DNA of 32,201 nt from an uncultured Opitutales bacterium (lineage in GTDB: Bacteria > Verrucomicrobiota > Verrucomicrobiia > Opitutales > UBA953), in NCBI GenBank assembly GCA_934675585.1, contig CAKUQY010000022.1, positions 1-32,201 of the forward strand. Direction: 5' to 3'. The position numbers and the translations under genes were made by a program. Below the pieces are notes generated by a model. The model saw only the letters and a list, made by a program, of their open reading frames with translations. It did not search any database and had not been told where the DNA came from. Positions within the stretch are counted from its first letter, which is position 1, and every line of letters starts with the position of its first letter. Shown piece after piece: positions 16,277 through 25,284 of the stretch.

Positions 16277-17251
16277 ATGGCAAAAAGAAAACGTAAATAT
16301 AATTTTAAGAAATTTTCATTGAAGCGTTTGGTTTATTCGGCGGCGGGAACGGCTGTTGTGCTGGGCGCGGTTTGGTTGGTGCATTTTTGGGGAAATCAAC
16401 CAATGAAAGATTTTATTGAGAGCAATTTGGTGACGCTGGTAGATTTTGTGCGCGAGAGCGATTTTGCGAATCCAGAATTGGTTTTTGTGCTCGATCAAAT
16501 TGTGGATCAATTGCCGTATGTTCACGGACAATCTTTTGACGCAGGCGTTGTTGCTGACGCGAGTGATTATTTTGTTGGTGGCGTTCCCGTGGCGGGAAGT
16601 TTGCGTTTGTTAAAAAATAGCGCATATTGGGTGGGTTATGATGAAGACAAGAAAAATCCGGCATGGTGCGCTTATACTTTAACTTATCCCAAATCGTTTG
16701 AAACGGCGGCGCGACCAGGAAAATTTGTTGAGGATACGCGGACGCGTTCCCGCGTCAGTCATGATGATTACACAGGAACGGGTTTTGACCGTGGACATTT
16801 GGCGCCCAATCAAGCGATTGGCGCGTGTTATGGCTCGGCGGCGCAGCTTTCGACGTTTTATATGTCAAATATTGTTCCGCAATATCACGCGATGAATGCG
16901 GGTGTTTGGAAAGATTTAGAACAGCGAGTATTGCGTCGTTATACGCGTCAATACGAACAAATTTGGGTGATTTGCGGTCCGATTTACGGGAACGTGTTTT
17001 CGCGTTTTGCGAATGGCAGTGGTGTGGCTATTCCGGAAGCTTGTTATTTGATTTTGGTAGATTTTGAAGCGGGCAAAATGCGCACGCTTTCGTTTATTGT
17101 TCCCAACGACAAAAATGTTGAGAGCGACCCCAAAAAATACATTGCCTCGATTGATGAAATTGAGGCGCGCACAGGCATTGATTTTTTTGCGGAACTTTCG
17201 GCGGGAACGCAAGACGCGATTGAATCGTACAGAGCCAAAACAATTTGGTAG
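16277..17251 (+). CDS. Membrane-anchored DNA/RNA non-specific endonuclease (DRGH family)
   Basis: This 324-residue protein has a very basic N-terminus (KRKRKYNFKKF), one membrane helix at about residues 18-38, and a beta-beta-alpha-metal nuclease domain. The catalytic FDRGHLAPN lies at 170-178 (general base His174), followed by MSNIVPQ and NAGVWKDLE (metal-binding Asn207 region), as in NucA, Serratia nuclease and pneumococcal EndA. The topology puts the nuclease outside the inner membrane, so it would degrade or process extracellular or periplasmic DNA. It lies directly upstream of the type IV pilus-like operon (95 bp) and downstream of ruvA. EndA has this architecture and acts in DNA entry; a similar role is inference. 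Confidence 0.87.
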   Translation: MAKRKRKYNFKKFSLKRLVYSAAGTAVVLGAVWLVHFWGNQPMKDFIESNLVTLVDFVRESDFANPELVFVLDQIVDQLPYVHGQSFDAGVVADASDYFVGGVPVAGSLRLLKNSAYWVGYDEDKKNPAWCAYTLTYPKSFETAARPGKFVEDTRTRSRVSHDDYTGTGFDRGHLAPNQAIGACYGSAAQLSTFYMSNIVPQYHAMNAGVWKDLEQRVLRRYTRQYEQIWVICGPIYGNVFSRFANGSGVAIPEACYLILVDFEAGKMRTLSFIVPNDKNVESDPKKYIASIDEIEARTGIDFFAELSAGTQDAIESYRAKTIW

Positions 17252-17285
17252 CGGGAACGCGATTTCACGGGAACGTAATTTTTTG

Positions 17286-17314
17286 TTGCGGCGGGAACGC
17301 GAAAAGGTTGTAAT
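17286..17314 (+). promoter_or_regulatory. Predicted promoter of the pilus-like operon
   Basis: TTGCGG (17286-17291), a 17-bp spacer and TGTAAT (17309-17314). The -35 box is the first part of the dispersed motif (TTGCGGCGGGAACG). Three motif copies lie in direct orientation just upstream and within it (17230-17300). Confidence 0.38.
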
Positions 17315-17346
17315 AATAAGAAATTAACCCCTCACAAATCAAAATT

Positions 17347-18120
17347 ATGAAATCCTCATTTTTTTCAGTAATGACCGTTAGCGCAATGATGCTTGCGGGA
17401 ACGTGCATCGGTTTCGCGCAAGATGCGGAAACAGAAGAGCAAGTGAAAATTCCAAACATCGGCTCGGTGAATATGAAATGGAGCACGGGAACGATGCCTA
17501 ATGCGAGCCCTCAATATAAATGGGGTTGCACGACGGTTGAGTTTGCGGCGTTGCCAAATGCAGATTTTCCATCGGGTTCGTTTTTGACAAATTTAAAATG
17601 CACATTGACCTTGGTTTATAAAAAATCGGCAGCGTCGATGGGTGCTACAAAAGCGCGCGGTGCCAAAGGTAAAGAAATTGTGGCCGTGGCAAAAAAAGAA
17701 CAAGGCGACGTGCGCAGCGCTGATTACACGACTTATCGTGCAACGGTAACATTTGCCGCGGTTGAAGTTTCGGGCAGCAAGCAAGCGATTCAATTTTATA
17801 TTCCTGGTGAAATCCTTAAACGCGACAAAGAACATATGTCGGGTCAAGCAAAACCAGAATTTGCGTATGTCGAATTCAATTATGGCGATTTGACGATTGA
17901 CCCATTTGATAAATCGGGAAAATTGCGCCAAGGTTTTCTTGATGGCGGCTCAATTGCAAAAAACATTAAAAAATTGTCCGACTTTGAAATTCTTACCAAC
18001 GAAATTGCGGATCCGGGAGCGCCAGAAACCAAGGGCTTGCTTTTGCCTTATTATTTGACGCCGGGTGCATCGGGCTTGAAAAATACGCCTTCGATTGTGC
18101 GTCAAGAAGTCGAACAATAA
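17347..18120 (+). CDS. Amuc_1102-like secreted Ig-fold protein of the pilus-like operon
   Basis: This 257-residue protein has a signal peptide (cut near residue 24, after Gly-Phe-Ala) and then a mostly beta-strand mature part beginning PNIGSVNMKWSTG, with hydrophobic strands throughout and no membrane helix. It is the first gene of a five-gene run whose order matches Akkermansia Amuc_1102 to Amuc_1098; Amuc_1102 is reported to have an immunoglobulin-like fold related to archaeal type IV pilus proteins. Assignment rests more on position and general character than on a motif. It may be a surface or periplasmic pilus component. A motif-pair terminator directly follows, so it may be made in excess over the later genes. 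Confidence 0.62.
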   Translation: MKSSFFSVMTVSAMMLAGTCIGFAQDAETEEQVKIPNIGSVNMKWSTGTMPNASPQYKWGCTTVEFAALPNADFPSGSFLTNLKCTLTLVYKKSAASMGATKARGAKGKEIVAVAKKEQGDVRSADYTTYRATVTFAAVEVSGSKQAIQFYIPGEILKRDKEHMSGQAKPEFAYVEFNYGDLTIDPFDKSGKLRQGFLDGGSIAKNIKKLSDFEILTNEIADPGAPETKGLLLPYYLTPGASGLKNTPSIVRQEVEQ

Positions 18121-18130
18121 TGGGAAATTA

Positions 18131-18164
18131 GCGTTCCCGCGAATTTTGTCGGGAACGCGTTTTT
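18131..18164 (+). terminator. Motif-pair hairpin between first and second pilus-operon genes
   Basis: GCGTTCCCG (18131-18139) pairs with CGGGAACGC (18150-18158), with a 10-nt loop and GTTTTT. Placed inside the operon, it would attenuate read-through and give more of the first gene product. Confidence 0.75.
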
Positions 18165-18189
18165 AACAAAATAAAATTTGGATTTAAAA

Positions 18190-19959
18190 ATGGCAAAAGT
18201 CAGCGAAAAAACAGTTATTAATTGTGGCACGACGCACGTCACGGGAACGGTGTTTTCTGCGAAAGATGGCGCGTTGTATCTCGAACAATTTGTCAACGAA
18301 CATTTGTCTTACGACTATTCGAATGAAGATTCGTGGGGCTCGGCGGTCGGGAACGCGTTGCAGGTGATTGCTTCACGCATCAAGCCCAAGGGTGATGTCG
18401 TGCTCGTGGTGCCGGGACAATATTTAATCACCAAAGACGCGAAAATTGCTGCGATTACCGATGAATCGCGTCGTCGTGAGTTTTATTCTTTTGAGGCGGC
18501 GGCACAATTTCAGCGCTTGTTCCCGCTCAATGAATTAGTTTGGGATGCGCAAAGTATTAATTGCGATGAGATTGAAGAAGAATTGGTTTTCTTTGCGATG
18601 AAACGCGACAGCGCGAATCGTTTGATTGAGCGTGCGCGCGTGGCGGGCTTAAAACCAACGCAAATTCAGCCAAATACGATTCTCGATATTCAAACTTACC
18701 GCTATTTGGAAAATTTGAATGGCACGCTTGGCGAAACGGTTTTGATTTTGAATGTTGGCGCAAAAACAAGTAATTTGACTTACGTCGGCCCATCAGGTTT
18801 TAGCGTTAATAATATTAACGTTGGTGGTAATTTTGTAACACAAACTATCGCAGAAGCGCAAGGGCTTGATTTTGAAAAAGCCGAACGCTTGAAATTGGAA
18901 GTTTTTGCTGTTTATAATTCGACAGGCGCGTTCCCGCAAAATGATGTTGGCGGTGTTGTTGCCGCGGCTTGCGATAAATTTATTCGTCGCTTGAGCAAAG
19001 AAATCACATTGCGTTTGGTGGGCTTGCGAAAACGTGGCGATAAGCCAGTGCGCATTTTCACGCTTGGTCGCGGTCGCTTGGCTCCGGGCTTTGACAAAAC
19101 GCTTTCGCAGTTGCAGAAAATGCCGACGGAACGGCTGGCCGTGACGGATTTCATTGAAATTTCGCCATTCGTTCCCGAGGGTGACGTTAAAATGAACGGC
19201 GCGCAATTGCAGGAGGCGGTTGGCGTTGCCGCAAGTTTGGTTGTTCCCAATTTGCCGTCAGTCAATCTGTTCCCGCGGGAACTGCAAGAAGTCGAAGTGT
19301 TCAAGAAACAGCTTCCGTGGTATATTTTGGGTGGCGTTTGTTTGGCGATTGCTCCTTGGTTTGTTTGGGCGACGACGAAAAAAGAGGTTGCGCAATCGCG
19401 GAACGACGTTCGCGCGCAGCAGGTTGCGACTGCAGGACTTTATGAGCGTCAGAAAGAAGTCGAGAATTTGCAACGCGGCATTACTAACAGCGCGCATTAT
19501 GTCGATTTGATCGACGACATTTTGAAAAACCGCTATAACTGGAACGCGGTGCTTGATGATCTGCAAAAAACGCTGATCGATTTGCAGTCGCTGACAATGA
19601 AGGACAGCGAGGGCGAACTCGTTCCCGCGAACGATCGCCACGTTTGGATCGAAAGTCTGAACGTCAAGCGGACTTATGTTCCAGGGAAAGAGGCGGGTGA
19701 GGATTCGGAGGCCGTTCCCGCGCGCATCGCGTGCGATTTGGTCGTAACATTTAAATTGTTGCTCCCCGAAATCGACGCTCAGAATCCCGTTCACAACGCG
19801 TCGGTTTTCGGCGCGCGTTTGAAGGAAATCCGCGAATCGTTAGCGCGCAATATGAGATTTGCCGCGCAAAATGGAATAACGGATTCCGCGAATCTAACAT
19901 CGGCAAATTTGCCGACGATTACTTTTACGATTCGCCTTAAAGATAAGGAGGAAATTTAA
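18190..19959 (+). CDS. PilM-like actin-fold protein fused to a PilN-like membrane segment (Amuc_1101-like)
   Basis: This 589-residue protein starts at the ATG at 18190; the frame extends to a TTG at 18178. The N-terminal part (1-350) is an ASKHA/PilM-like domain: INCGTTHVTG for the phosphate-1 loop, VLILNVGAKTSNLTYV for phosphate-2, and the LGRGRLAPGF adenosine region. A single membrane helix at about 373-394 (LPWYILGGVCLAIAPWFVWA) is followed by a coiled coil and an alpha/beta domain, the usual design of PilN. So PilM and PilN functions of a type IV pilus alignment complex seem joined in one chain. Codon choice changes near 19200 (more CTG and CAG), close to the domain junction. Confidence 0.75.
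   Translation: MAKVSEKTVINCGTTHVTGTVFSAKDGALYLEQFVNEHLSYDYSNEDSWGSAVGNALQVIASRIKPKGDVVLVVPGQYLITKDAKIAAITDESRRREFYSFEAAAQFQRLFPLNELVWDAQSINCDEIEEELVFFAMKRDSANRLIERARVAGLKPTQIQPNTILDIQTYRYLENLNGTLGETVLILNVGAKTSNLTYVGPSGFSVNNINVGGNFVTQTIAEAQGLDFEKAERLKLEVFAVYNSTGAFPQNDVGGVVAAACDKFIRRLSKEITLRLVGLRKRGDKPVRIFTLGRGRLAPGFDKTLSQLQKMPTERLAVTDFIEISPFVPEGDVKMNGAQLQEAVGVAASLVVPNLPSVNLFPRELQEVEVFKKQLPWYILGGVCLAIAPWFVWATTKKEVAQSRNDVRAQQVATAGLYERQKEVENLQRGITNSAHYVDLIDDILKNRYNWNAVLDDLQKTLIDLQSLTMKDSEGELVPANDRHVWIESLNVKRTYVPGKEAGEDSEAVPARIACDLVVTFKLLLPEIDAQNPVHNASVFGARLKEIRESLARNMRFAAQNGITDSANLTSANLPTITFTIRLKDKEEI
19943..19955 (+). promoter_or_regulatory. Strong Shine-Dalgarno for the Amuc_1100-like gene
   Basis: AAGGAGG lies just upstream of the ATG at 19962, overlapping the end of the PilM-like gene. 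It is the only textbook ribosome site noticed in the window, which suggests this protein is made in large amounts. Confidence 0.7.
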
Positions 19960-19961
19960 TT

Positions 19962-21095
19962 ATGGCAGCCAATAAAAAGACTTTAACGATTGTTCTTGCC
20001 TCCGTGCTCGGCGTTTGCGTGGTGACGGCACTTGCGGGCGTTGCAACGATCGGTTTTAACATGGGCGCGATCAGCGAAAGCGAAGGCAAGTTTAAGCGCG
20101 AGGGACAGGCATACCGTCGGCTGATTGAGCAAGGCGAAAAACTTTCGCTTTCCCAGGAAAATATCGACGAGGGCAAAGTGCTCGTCAAAAAATTAGTTGC
20201 CGCGGCGATCGAGCGTTTTCAAATCGTGACGGCTCCGATTCGTTTTGACATGAAAAACGACAAAAATGGCGACCCGACGGCATTCAGTTCGATGCTCAAC
20301 GACCAGGCGTCAAAGCTTTCGGCTCTCTGTCAGGAATCGGGCGTTCAGCTGACGAACGAATCCAGAATGTTCGGATTTTCGCGCTACATTCAGGGCAACG
20401 AAAAAGCGCCGCAAGATAAGTTAGGCGTTTTGAACTGTCAGTTCGAGGTGATTTCGGCGATCGTCAAAGATTTGGCGAAAGCAAACGAAAAATACACGAA
20501 AAGGCTGCGGGACGAAAATATTCTCGAGCAGGATAAAACGGTGTGGGCGAAACTCGTTTCTGTGCGCCGTCAGGCCTGCGAGTTGCCGGAAGCCAAAAAA
20601 CGCAGTATCACGAAAGACGAGCTGACGATTTCACCCAAAAAGGATGGCGGAGAATTGGGACTCGTTGAAGTTTCGGATTCACTCGGCAGAACGCGTGATT
20701 TTATTACGTTTCAGCGTGGCGATCACACGGAAACATTCGCCGTGCAGATTTGCGTCGCGACCGACACGGGAACGGTTCGGGAACTGATTAACGAGCTGAA
20801 AAAATATTCGCTCTATCTCGTTGACATCAGGGTCGCTCCCGCTTCGGAAACGGTGTTCCCGCGCGCAACTCGCAATACTGCGACTGCAACGCAAACGCCC
20901 GCGAATAGTTTTGATTTTGGATTTTTTGGAAGCACTCCCGCGGCACCAACAACCGTAGCTCCGCGCGTTCCTGCAAAAACAACTATCGTTGAAGAGATTC
21001 CGAGCGAATTTACGATCACGCTCGAATATTTCTCGTCGTTCAGTTTTGACGACGTGAATGCCGAGAAAAAAGATGTTCCCGAAAACGAACAATAG
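19962..21095 (+). CDS. Amuc_1100-like membrane-anchored pilus-operon protein (PilO-like)
   Basis: This 377-residue protein has a short basic N-terminus, one membrane helix (about residues 9-31), a coiled coil (LIEQGEKLSLSQENIDEGKVLVKKL) and an alpha/beta periplasmic part, which is the PilO plan. A linker rich in Thr, Pro and Ala (about 305-345) leads to a final beta segment ending in an acidic tail. Its place between the PilM-like and Amuc_1099-like genes matches Amuc_1100 of Akkermansia, the TLR2-active protein of 317 residues; this one is longer, mainly through the linker. Codon use is richer in CTG and CAG than in the next gene. There are no exact dispersed motifs in its first 800 bp. Confidence 0.7.
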   Translation: MAANKKTLTIVLASVLGVCVVTALAGVATIGFNMGAISESEGKFKREGQAYRRLIEQGEKLSLSQENIDEGKVLVKKLVAAAIERFQIVTAPIRFDMKNDKNGDPTAFSSMLNDQASKLSALCQESGVQLTNESRMFGFSRYIQGNEKAPQDKLGVLNCQFEVISAIVKDLAKANEKYTKRLRDENILEQDKTVWAKLVSVRRQACELPEAKKRSITKDELTISPKKDGGELGLVEVSDSLGRTRDFITFQRGDHTETFAVQICVATDTGTVRELINELKKYSLYLVDIRVAPASETVFPRATRNTATATQTPANSFDFGFFGSTPAAPTTVAPRVPAKTTIVEEIPSEFTITLEYFSSFSFDDVNAEKKDVPENEQ

Positions 21096-21112
21096 AAAAG
21101 GAAATTGAGTTT

Positions 21113-22138
21113 ATGAAATTTTTAGATAAAATTGTGTTCCTTTGCGGATTGTTGATTTTGGGTGGTTGCGCGCTTTATTATGTGAGCGCGGGAACGCCGA
21201 AATCGATGTTCAAGCCGCAAAAGGAAAAAGGCGAAAATTTTAAGAACTGGCAGGGAAGTGCGGACTACAAACGTCCAGCACCGGTTTGGTGCGCTCCGAA
21301 ATTCGATCCAGAAACAGGTTGGAATTACGATTTGTTTACTTCGCCAGAAACGACATGGCTCACGAGCGAAAAACAATACATCGCTAAAGAGTTGCCCAAA
21401 AAAGTGGTGCAAGAAATTTTGGGGCTTGAATTGAAGTCGATTTCGAGCCCAAATTCTCGCGTTCGCGTAGAATCGTGCAGTTCGGCGTTCCCGCCAAAAA
21501 CGCGCAAAGATGCAAACAAAAAGACGGTTTTTGAAGTTTTGTTGAAGTTGCAAGCAGATAACAACACTACGGGAACGGTCAATTTTGTGAATATTCCTGG
21601 CGTTAAAATGACGAAGGAAGAAATTGGCGCGGGAACGAAAAGTGCGCGCACGATTTGCACGCTTACCGCAAAAACGCCCGTTCCCGTGGTTGGTCTCAAC
21701 GCTAAATTTAAAAGCTTGAAAATTGCTAAGGGCGATGATGGCTCAGGTGATGGCGCGTTGGTAACGCGTTACATGGTTGAGTTAATCGACGAAGATAACG
21801 ATGGCGAAGCTTTGACTGCGGTTGAGACTTTTTACAAAAAGTCAAACATCGTTGAAGTAGTTCTTCAAGATGAAAAATCGCCCAAACAATGGCGCATTGT
21901 TCGTCGCGACACGGCCGATCCCGAAGCTCCCGATTATACGCTTTTTGAACGTGAAAATTCCGCAAGTGCTTGGGAAAAAATTGGCAAAGAACTCAAGTTT
22001 TCAAGCGAAACTGGCACTCACGAAGTCAAAATGCTTGACACCGACGCAGAACAGGTTACAATAGTAACACAGCCTAAAACAGAAATTGGCGAAAAACCAA
22101 AGAAGTCGCGTGTTGTAATCCTCGACATTTCCAAATAG
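21113..22138 (+). CDS. Amuc_1099-like protein, possible PilP-like lipoprotein
   Basis: This 341-residue protein has one N-terminal hydrophobic helix, FLCGLLILGGCALYY, containing Leu-Gly-Gly-Cys (Cys19), an acceptable lipobox. The remainder is mixed alpha/beta and hydrophilic, with a repeated beta pattern near the C-terminus (VEVVLQDE..., KQWRIVRRD). It occupies the Amuc_1099 slot between the PilO-like protein and the secretin. In type IV pilus systems that slot is held by PilP, an inner-membrane lipoprotein bridging PilNO to the secretin, so a PilP-like role is inferred from position and lipobox. If not lipidated, it is simply a bitopic membrane protein. Codon use returns to the TTG/CAA-rich style of the window. 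Confidence 0.6.
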   Translation: MKFLDKIVFLCGLLILGGCALYYVSAGTPKSMFKPQKEKGENFKNWQGSADYKRPAPVWCAPKFDPETGWNYDLFTSPETTWLTSEKQYIAKELPKKVVQEILGLELKSISSPNSRVRVESCSSAFPPKTRKDANKKTVFEVLLKLQADNNTTGTVNFVNIPGVKMTKEEIGAGTKSARTICTLTAKTPVPVVGLNAKFKSLKIAKGDDGSGDGALVTRYMVELIDEDNDGEALTAVETFYKKSNIVEVVLQDEKSPKQWRIVRRDTADPEAPDYTLFERENSASAWEKIGKELKFSSETGTHEVKMLDTDAEQVTIVTQPKTEIGEKPKKSRVVILDISK

Positions 22139-22179
22139 TTTTTTTACCCCTCTTAAATTAACCCTAATTCTCAATACGA

Positions 22180-25104
22180 ATGAATAAAATAGTTTCTTCA
22201 TTGTTGCTCACTTCTGCAGCCGTTGCTCTTGTTCCAAGCGTGATGGCAGCCGACGACGAAGCGTCAGCGCTTTTCATCGCAGCGGAAGCCGCGTATTCTC
22301 AACACGATTATACGACGGCGGTTGAAAAATACCGTGCATACTTGGAAAAAGAACCCAATGATAAATTGGCGCAAGAGCGCTTGGTTGAGTCGGAAAAAGC
22401 GGCTGTCGCTAATGCAACGGCAGCATCGACTCCCGTCGCTAAAGATGAAAAGTTGACCTCGTTTGAAAAGATTGTTTCAGAACGTCAATCACTTTACGCA
22501 GAGGTTGATGCCGCGTTGAATGAGGCTCAAACTCTCATCTACGCGAACAATCTTAATCGTGCGCTGCGCTTGTTGAGCGAAGTAGAATCAGCATTGCCTA
22601 ACACGCCTGCTTCTACAAAATATTTCGATCGCATTAATTCTATTCGTCACGAAGCTTTAGCAGGGCAAAGCACGCAAACTTCTGAAGAAATGACAGAGCA
22701 AGCGCGTCGTGATATTCGCGACGGTGTTGTAAAAGCGCGTCGTGCTTTGGAAAAAGGCCGCGACGAGCGTTCGCAAGGTTTCCTCGCAGATTCAATTCAA
22801 TCGCTCAATGAAGCAAAAGCAATTTTGCCAAACGTAACTTCATGCGAAGATCTTTCGAAAGAAATCGACGAAGAACGTGCAATGGTTTATACGGCATACT
22901 TCTTTGAAATGGTTGATAAACGCTCGGCAAACGAAGCGGCAACTTATCTCAAATACGTTGAAGATTTGCTCGGTAAAAAACACCGCATGTATGTGCGTTT
23001 GAAAGCATTTTATGACGAATGGCGTCAAACGGCAGCAGCTCAAAATCCTGCAACCATCAATCCTGCATTTATTCGCTCAGAAGCAAATGGTATGGAAGCT
23101 TTGAATCGTGCAAATGCGCAATATCAATACGGCGATTATCATGGTGCACTTAACAGTTATGGACAGGCGTTGCTCTATCTTCCAGACAATGCAGAAGCAA
23201 AGGCAATGCAAATTCGCATTCGCAAAATTCTTGCAAATTCGGGTGCTTACAACCGAGAACTCACCCGCGAGGTGATGCTTGGCGATATTGATGAAAAATG
23301 GCGTATGGCTCAAGTGTTTACAGCTGTTTCTGCTGCGAAAGACGAAGTTGAGCAAGTTGATCCACTCGTCGCTCGTATGGCGCGCATTAGAGTTCCAGTG
23401 TCGTTGAAAGATGCTCCTCTCCAACGCGCACTCGAAACATTGAGCGAACTTTCGCAAACTTACGATGAAGTTGGCAAGGGCGTTGATATTGTTTTGATTG
23501 ACCCAGAACAAAAGAAAGCAAAAGAGCCAATTTCGATTACGATGAGTGCAACACCACTTGACAAGGTGCTCGACCTCTTGCTTCGTCAAATTAATTGTTC
23601 ATATCAAGTGAAAGACGGCGTGGTGCAAGTAACGCCAAATCTTTCAAATGAAGGTTTTGAAAATGGCGAATTCACCGTTCAGCCAAAAGTTGTTGCTCGT
23701 ATGGTTGGCCGCACTGCAAGTGCTGACGATTCTGCAGCATCGGCATTTGGTGGTGGCGCAAATGATGGCGCTGCTGGCGGCGCAGAAGAAGCTGCAATCA
23801 AGGGCTTCCTCGCTCGCGTTGGCGTTTCGTGGGAAGGCGGTCGCTCGCTCGCTTATGACGCATCGGGCAACTTGCTGATTGTTACGACAGACTCTAAAAA
23901 TATGGATCGTATTCGCAACGTGCTTAAAAGCTTGAGTTCTGCGGAAACGAAGCAGGTCAATATCGAGGCGAAATTTATTGAAGTCAACAGCGATGCGCTC
24001 AACCAAGTAGTGATGAATTGGCAAGCAACGCGCGGAGAAGGCGATGGCATGTTTATCCGTTCTTCGACGAGTAACCGCACGGTTGCGGGAGCGCATTACG
24101 CCGTTTCGGAAAATTCGAAGACTTACATTGAAGGCCCAGATCAAGTTTACACGAATGAAGACGGCGAAGTTACCGACCGCACAGAGGGCTTGAAGAAAGA
24201 GGTTTCACAACGCCCACCACAAGTGCCACGCCAACCTCCGTTAAATCCATACTATGCTGCAGACGCGAATCCAACATTTACGGGCGTGATTGGAACGATC
24301 GGCGATTACGATTTGCGCATGGTGCTCAACGCGCTTGACGGCAAGTCGGGAACGGACATTATGGCGGCTCCGTCGTTGACGGTTCAGTCAGAACAGGAGG
24401 CGAACATTAAGATCGTTCAGCTCTTGCGTTGGCCACAGTCCTACGATGACATGCAGATTCAGGTTTCATCGAGCAGTAACTGGAATAACAACAACAACAA
24501 TTCGGGCGGTTCGTCTTCGGTGGGTATTACTCCAGGAACGCCTCAGTTTGACGAAGATGCGACGGAAGTGGGTATTCAACTTCGCGTTCAGCCGTCCGTC
24601 AACAAGGAAGAGGGTTCGATTACATTCTCGGGTTTGAATGCTTCGATCAAAGAGTTTGAGGGCTTTGTTGAATATGGAGGAACCGCGGTTGCGATTTCGT
24701 CGGGAACGGTGGTTACGACGCCAGCGGGCTTCTATCAGCCAGTATTTAATCTCCGTGAGGTTGAAACAACGGTTGAAGTCTTTGACGGTGGCACGATTGT
24801 CATCGGTGGTTTGACTCGCGAAGAAATTCGCACGGTTAACGACAAGGTTCCGATTTTGGGCGATTTGCCACTCATTGGCGCAGCCTTCCGCTCAACAGGT
24901 AAATCTGTCAGCAAGAAGAATCTTCTCATCTTTGTAACGGCAAACTTGATTGCTCGTGGCGGAGGAACCGAAGAAGGCAACTTCAAGGGAGTACAACGTG
25001 GTGCAACTTATTCGAATCCAACCTTGTTTATCTCGTCAGGTCCAACGTATCGCGATTACGATACAGAAATTATTGGTGGTGGAGCAAGCGAAAAAGCAGA
25101 ATAA
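22180..25104 (+). CDS. Secretin (Amuc_1098-like) of a type IV pilus-like system
   Basis: This 974-residue protein forms the outer-membrane channel. Parts in order: signal peptide (cut about residue 23), TPR-like helical repeats to about 370, a secretin/TonB short N-terminal-type domain around 404-490, a Gly/Ala-rich loop near 525, an N1-type domain (TTDSKNMDRIRNVLKSL), and the secretin barrel domain from about 690. The barrel has an Asn-rich loop at 767-780 and the hallmark VPILGDLPLIGAAFRS near 889, followed by LLIFVTANLI. Having TPRs on the same chain suggests a built-in pilotin- or PilF-like part. A run of about 2.7 kb from 21685 to 24345 lacks any exact GGGAACG motif, the longest desert in the window. 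Confidence 0.93.
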   Translation: MNKIVSSLLLTSAAVALVPSVMAADDEASALFIAAEAAYSQHDYTTAVEKYRAYLEKEPNDKLAQERLVESEKAAVANATAASTPVAKDEKLTSFEKIVSERQSLYAEVDAALNEAQTLIYANNLNRALRLLSEVESALPNTPASTKYFDRINSIRHEALAGQSTQTSEEMTEQARRDIRDGVVKARRALEKGRDERSQGFLADSIQSLNEAKAILPNVTSCEDLSKEIDEERAMVYTAYFFEMVDKRSANEAATYLKYVEDLLGKKHRMYVRLKAFYDEWRQTAAAQNPATINPAFIRSEANGMEALNRANAQYQYGDYHGALNSYGQALLYLPDNAEAKAMQIRIRKILANSGAYNRELTREVMLGDIDEKWRMAQVFTAVSAAKDEVEQVDPLVARMARIRVPVSLKDAPLQRALETLSELSQTYDEVGKGVDIVLIDPEQKKAKEPISITMSATPLDKVLDLLLRQINCSYQVKDGVVQVTPNLSNEGFENGEFTVQPKVVARMVGRTASADDSAASAFGGGANDGAAGGAEEAAIKGFLARVGVSWEGGRSLAYDASGNLLIVTTDSKNMDRIRNVLKSLSSAETKQVNIEAKFIEVNSDALNQVVMNWQATRGEGDGMFIRSSTSNRTVAGAHYAVSENSKTYIEGPDQVYTNEDGEVTDRTEGLKKEVSQRPPQVPRQPPLNPYYAADANPTFTGVIGTIGDYDLRMVLNALDGKSGTDIMAAPSLTVQSEQEANIKIVQLLRWPQSYDDMQIQVSSSSNWNNNNNNSGGSSSVGITPGTPQFDEDATEVGIQLRVQPSVNKEEGSITFSGLNASIKEFEGFVEYGGTAVAISSGTVVTTPAGFYQPVFNLREVETTVEVFDGGTIVIGGLTREEIRTVNDKVPILGDLPLIGAAFRSTGKSVSKKNLLIFVTANLIARGGGTEEGNFKGVQRGATYSNPTLFISSGPTYRDYDTEIIGGGASEKAE

Positions 25105-25126
25105 TTGCCACAATAAAACGCAAAAG

Positions 25127-25158
25127 CCGTTCCCGCAAAAATCACGGGAACGGTTTTT
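25127..25158 (+). terminator. Terminator of the pilus-like operon made of inverted repeat motifs
   Basis: CCGTTCCCG (25127-25135) pairs with CGGGAACGG (25145-25153), with a 9-nt loop, then TTTTT. Another single motif copy follows at about 25165. Confidence 0.85.
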
Positions 25159-25235
25159 ATTTTTGCGGGAACGATAATGTTTGAGCTTTAAAAGAGTTAA
25201 ATTGCTACAAATTCTTGCGAAATCGTAGTTTCCGC

Positions 25236-25264
25236 TTGCCGTTCCCGCGGCGATTTGTTTTAAT
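25236..25264 (+). promoter_or_regulatory. Predicted promoter of tRNA-Ser
   Basis: TTGCCG (25236-25241), a 17-bp spacer beginning TTCCCGCGG, and TTTAAT (25259-25264). The reverse-orientation motif CGTTCCCGC overlaps the -35 box. Confidence 0.5.
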
Positions 25265-25284
25265 AGATTTCAATATTTATTGAT

